Shown: piece by piece, positions 61,439-64,000 of the stretch
Layout: each line of letters begins with the position of its first letter
Numbering within the stretch: the stretch's first letter is position 1
Source: Streptomyces sp. Ru62
GTDB lineage: Bacteria > Actinomycetota > Actinomycetes > Streptomycetales > Streptomycetaceae
Assembly (NCBI RefSeq): GCF_002920615.1
Contig: NZ_PQSU01000001.1
Coordinates: forward strand, 1-64,000
Direction of reading: 5' to 3'
Length of the DNA: 64,000 bases
The notes under the pieces: model-generated
What the model saw: only the letters and a program-made list of their open reading frames with translations
Databases searched by the model: none
Told to the model about the DNA's origin: nothing
Translations under genes and position numbers: made by a program

Positions 61439-63469
61439 ATGACGTCACTCGACTCCGCCCTCAAGGACACCCTGCACACCGAGCGCGCCTACCACGAGAC
61501 CTGCCGTACGGCCCTCGCCGCGATGGTCGAGGGCGCCGCGGAACAGGTCGTCATCGGAGAGGACGTCTCCGCCTCCGGAGCCGACGCCGAAGTCCTCGGC
61601 CACCGGCTGCGCAGCCAGGCCAAGGCCCTGCGCGAACTCCCGGCCGGTCCGCTGTTCTTCGGCCGGCTCGACTTCGCCGACGGCGACCCCGGGCACGGCG
61701 GGGAGAGCTACCACGTCGGCCGGGTCCGCATCACCGAGGACCCGGCCGCACCACCGCTCGTGGTCGACTGGCGGGCTCCCGTCTCCCGCGCCTTCTACCA
61801 GGCGAGCGCCCGCGAACCGCAGGGTGTGGCGGTCCGGCGCCGGTTCGGCTGGGCGCCCGGCAGCCGCGGCGACTCCGCCGACCTCACCGGCCTGGAGGAC
61901 GAGCACCTGGGCCGGGGCGAGTCCCGGACCAGCGACATCGTGGCCCGCGAGATCGAACGGCCCCGCGTCGGCCCCATGCGGGACATCGCCGCGACCATCC
62001 AGCCCGAGCAGGACGACCTCGTCCGCGCCGCCCTCACCGACTCCGTGTGCGTGCAGGGCGCCCCCGGCACCGGCAAGACCGCCGTCGGCCTGCACCGGGC
62101 CGCGTACCTGCTCTACACCCACCCCAAGCGGCTCCAGCGCTCCGGCCTGCTGATCCTCGGCCCCAACCGCACCTTCCTCGGCTACATCGCCGAAGTGCTG
62201 CCCTCCCTCGGCGAGACGGGCGTCCGCCAGTCGACCCTGCTGGACGAGATCGCCCGCCACCCGGTCACCGGCACCGATCCGCTGGAGACCGCGGCGGTCA
62301 AGCACGACCCGCGCATGGCCGAGGTGCTGCGCCGGGCGCTGTACGCGCGCGTGACCACCGACGGCGCCGCCGACCTCGTCGTGCCCGACGGCTCCTACCG
62401 CTGGCGGGTCCCCGCCGCCGAACTCGCCGACCTGGTCGCTCAGGTGCGCGCCGATGAACCGCCGTACGCCGTCGGACGGGAGCGGGTGCGCACCCGGGTG
62501 GTGCGGCGGCTGCGCGACCGGGCCGAACGGCGCTCCGGGGTGCTGCCCGCCTCCTGGGTGCGCCGCGTCGAGCGCTGCCGGCCACTGACCGAGCGGCTCG
62601 ACGCCGTGTGGCCGAAGGTCCGCCCCGAGGAGGTCCTCGCCGAACTCCTCACCGACGCCGAGGCGCTGGCCCGGGCGGCCGACGGCCTGCTGGACCCGGA
62701 CGAGCGGGCGGCACTGCTCTGGGCCCGCCCGCCGCGCTCGTACAAGTCGGCCCGCTGGTCGGCCGCCGACCTGGTCCTGCTCGACGAACTCGCCGGGCTC
62801 GTCGAACACCCCGAGGGCTACGGCCACCTCGTCGTGGACGAGGCGCAGGACCTGTCGCCGATGGAGTGCCGGGCCATCGCCCGCCGCGCCGTGTTCGGAT
62901 CCCTGACCGTCCTCGGCGACCTCGCCCAGGGCACCACCCCGTGGGCCGCCCGCGACTGGTCCGTCCAACTGCGCCACCTGGGCCGGCCGGACGCGGCCGT
63001 GGTGCCGCTGACCACCGGGTTCCGGGTGCCGGCGGCCGTGCTGGAGCTCGCCAACCGGTTGCTCGCCCGCCTCGACGTCGCCGTGCCCGCCGCCACCTCG
63101 CTGCGCACGGACGGGGAGCTGACCCTGCGGCCCACCGAGGACCTGCTCGGCACCACCGTGACCGCCGTGCGCGACGCCCTCGACCGGGAGGGCTCGGTCG
63201 GCGTGGTCACGGCCGACGCGGACGCCGACCGGGTGCGCGCGGCACTCGGCCGGGCCGGCCTCGACCCGGCCGGCCCCGACACGCCCGCCGCCCGGCTGAC
63301 CGTCGTCCCCGCGAGCGTGGTCAAGGGCCTGGAGTACGACCACGTCGTCGCCGTGGAACCGGCGGCCGTGGCCGAGGCGGAGGAACGGGGCGCCCACCGG
63401 CTCTACGTGGTGCTCACCCGGGCGGTGTCCCGGCTGGACGTCGTACACAGCCGGCCGCTGCCGTTCTGA
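61439..63469 (+). CDS. helR: HelD/HelR-type RNA-polymerase-associated helicase-like ATPase
   Basis: 676 aa. UvrD-like: Walker A GAPGTGKTAV (about 207), Walker B HLVVDEAQDLSPM (about 465), and VVKGLEYDHVVAVEP motif near the end; N-terminal coiled coil (residues 1-80). The N-terminal insert region FFGRLDF...VVDWRAPVSRAFY matches HelD proteins, which bind and recycle RNA polymerase. In Streptomyces, HelR displaces rifamycins and gives resistance. No rifamycin-associated element is seen upstream; a TetR gene precedes it instead. Leaderless start. Confidence 0.85.
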   Translation: MTSLDSALKDTLHTERAYHETCRTALAAMVEGAAEQVVIGEDVSASGADAEVLGHRLRSQAKALRELPAGPLFFGRLDFADGDPGHGGESYHVGRVRITEDPAAPPLVVDWRAPVSRAFYQASAREPQGVAVRRRFGWAPGSRGDSADLTGLEDEHLGRGESRTSDIVAREIERPRVGPMRDIAATIQPEQDDLVRAALTDSVCVQGAPGTGKTAVGLHRAAYLLYTHPKRLQRSGLLILGPNRTFLGYIAEVLPSLGETGVRQSTLLDEIARHPVTGTDPLETAAVKHDPRMAEVLRRALYARVTTDGAADLVVPDGSYRWRVPAAELADLVAQVRADEPPYAVGRERVRTRVVRRLRDRAERRSGVLPASWVRRVERCRPLTERLDAVWPKVRPEEVLAELLTDAEALARAADGLLDPDERAALLWARPPRSYKSARWSAADLVLLDELAGLVEHPEGYGHLVVDEAQDLSPMECRAIARRAVFGSLTVLGDLAQGTTPWAARDWSVQLRHLGRPDAAVVPLTTGFRVPAAVLELANRLLARLDVAVPAATSLRTDGELTLRPTEDLLGTTVTAVRDALDREGSVGVVTADADADRVRAALGRAGLDPAGPDTPAARLTVVPASVVKGLEYDHVVAVEPAAVAEAEERGAHRLYVVLTRAVSRLDVVHSRPLPF

Positions 63470-63521
63470 CCGGGGGCGGGGCCCTGGACGGCCGGTGCTC
63501 CGGGCACGAACCTGAAGGGTG

Positions 63522-64000
63522 ATGCTGCTCTTCCTCGACGTGGACGGTCCGCTCATCCCCTTCGGGGCGGCGGACCGCGCCTACCCGCTCCACGACGGCC
63601 CGCCGGTGCCGGCCGGCCACCCGCTGCTGCCCCGCCTCGACCCCGCGCTGGGGCCACGGCTGACGGCGCTGGGCTGCGCACTGGTGTGGGCCACGACCTG
63701 GATGGACGACGCCAACGACTGCATCGCGCCCTGGCTTGGCCTGCCGCCGCTGCCGGTCGTGCGGTGGCCGGACGCGGACGAGCGGCCGGGCCCGCAGTAC
63801 TGGAAGACCCGGACGCTGGCCGACTGGGCGGCGGGCCGGCCCTTCGTCTGGGTGGACGACGAGATCACCGAGGCCGACCGCGCCTGGATCGCCGTCCACC
63901 ACCCGGCCCCGACCCTCCCGCACCGCGTCGACCACCGGTACGGGCTGACGGAGGCCGACTTCGCGGTGCTGGAGGAGTGGCTGGGGGAGCACGCCGGAGG
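63522..64000 (+). CDS. HAD-like hydrolase of the SAK RNA-repair group (partial)
   Basis: Open from the ATG at 63522 to the window end (159 codons seen), so 3'-truncated by the window. Motif I DVDGPL at residues 6-11, then WATTWMDDANDCIAPWLGLPPLP, and FVWVDDEITEADRAW, the pattern of HAD_SAK_2 domains found in Streptomyces. Substrate unknown. A GTG two codons earlier is an alternative start. Confidence 0.75.
   Translation, partial: MLLFLDVDGPLIPFGAADRAYPLHDGPPVPAGHPLLPRLDPALGPRLTALGCALVWATTWMDDANDCIAPWLGLPPLPVVRWPDADERPGPQYWKTRTLADWAAGRPFVWVDDEITEADRAWIAVHHPAPTLPHRVDHRYGLTEADFAVLEEWLGEHAG

Noticed and set aside
1..64000. CRISPR arrays, tRNA/rRNA genes, insertion sequences
   Set aside because: No regularly spaced direct repeats with unique spacers, no T-loop-like tRNA motifs and no transposase were found by reading both strands.

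Overview
The window is a piece of the conserved core chromosome of a Streptomyces species, or a very close relative. Base composition is about 70-73 % G+C with the usual G/C-ending codons, starts are often GTG, and the gene content is diagnostic: the atypical nitrogen regulator GlnR, mycothiol synthase MshD, the nickel regulator Nur, the anti-sigma factor RsiG, the developmental GntR regulators of the devE/devA/devB type, an XRE(DUF5753)/DUF397 pair and HelR. No tRNA, rRNA, CRISPR array, insertion sequence or integrase was seen.

Layout. (1) 0-8 kb: a GNAT acetyltransferase, then a leftward six-gene operon that looks like the membrane and ATPase core of a type IV secretion (conjugation-like) apparatus without a relaxase; its last gene is a VirD4-like protein whose P-loop appears lost. 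(2) 8-15 kb: TetR/SDR divergent pair, secreted serine protease, a transglycosylase-NlpC/P60 wall hydrolase, a PAP2 phosphatase and a Tat-exported flavoprotein. (3) 15-31 kb: a phosphate region. pstSCAB sits behind a clear PHO box; Pit with its DUF47 partner, polyphosphate kinase with a CHAD protein and a Nudix hydrolase, and a secreted 5'-nucleotidase follow, with csoR, a lipoprotein and mshD between them. (4) 31-43 kb: NmrA/MarR pair with twin operators, an MprAB-like two-component system with an HtrA protease lacking a PDZ domain, LacI regulator, glnR, MoaD-like protein, a serine hydrolase, YgfZ and nur.

(5) 43.2-46.4 kb: an accessory insertion between nur and a nitrobindin-like gene. It encodes a HEPN/Abi-like protein, a DNA N6-adenine methylase with an N-terminal helix-turn-helix, and a one-domain specificity subunit, overlapping or abutting in one operon and lacking any HsdR. 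A strong hairpin-rich, possibly transcribed non-coding segment lies at its upstream edge. This is my best candidate for an undescribed (defence) system. (6) 46.6-53.8 kb: nitrobindin-like protein with a 32-residue membrane microprotein, DsrE and DUF3099 proteins, a DUF2993 protein behind tandem palindromes, a cysteine leader peptide ahead of a sulfurtransferase and SseC, the XRE/DUF397 island, Dtd and RsiG. (7) 53.8-64 kb: a developmental block with three GntR-type regulators, a HAD hydrolase and dense AAGTTGG/GTTGAC inverted repeats, then a rare tandem fusion of two aminoglycoside-phosphotransferase-like domains, a TetR regulator, HelR and a HAD gene cut by the window edge.

Many genes in the right half appear to be leaderless: a TANNNT -10 box sits 6-7 nt before the start codon. 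That pattern decided several start sites.
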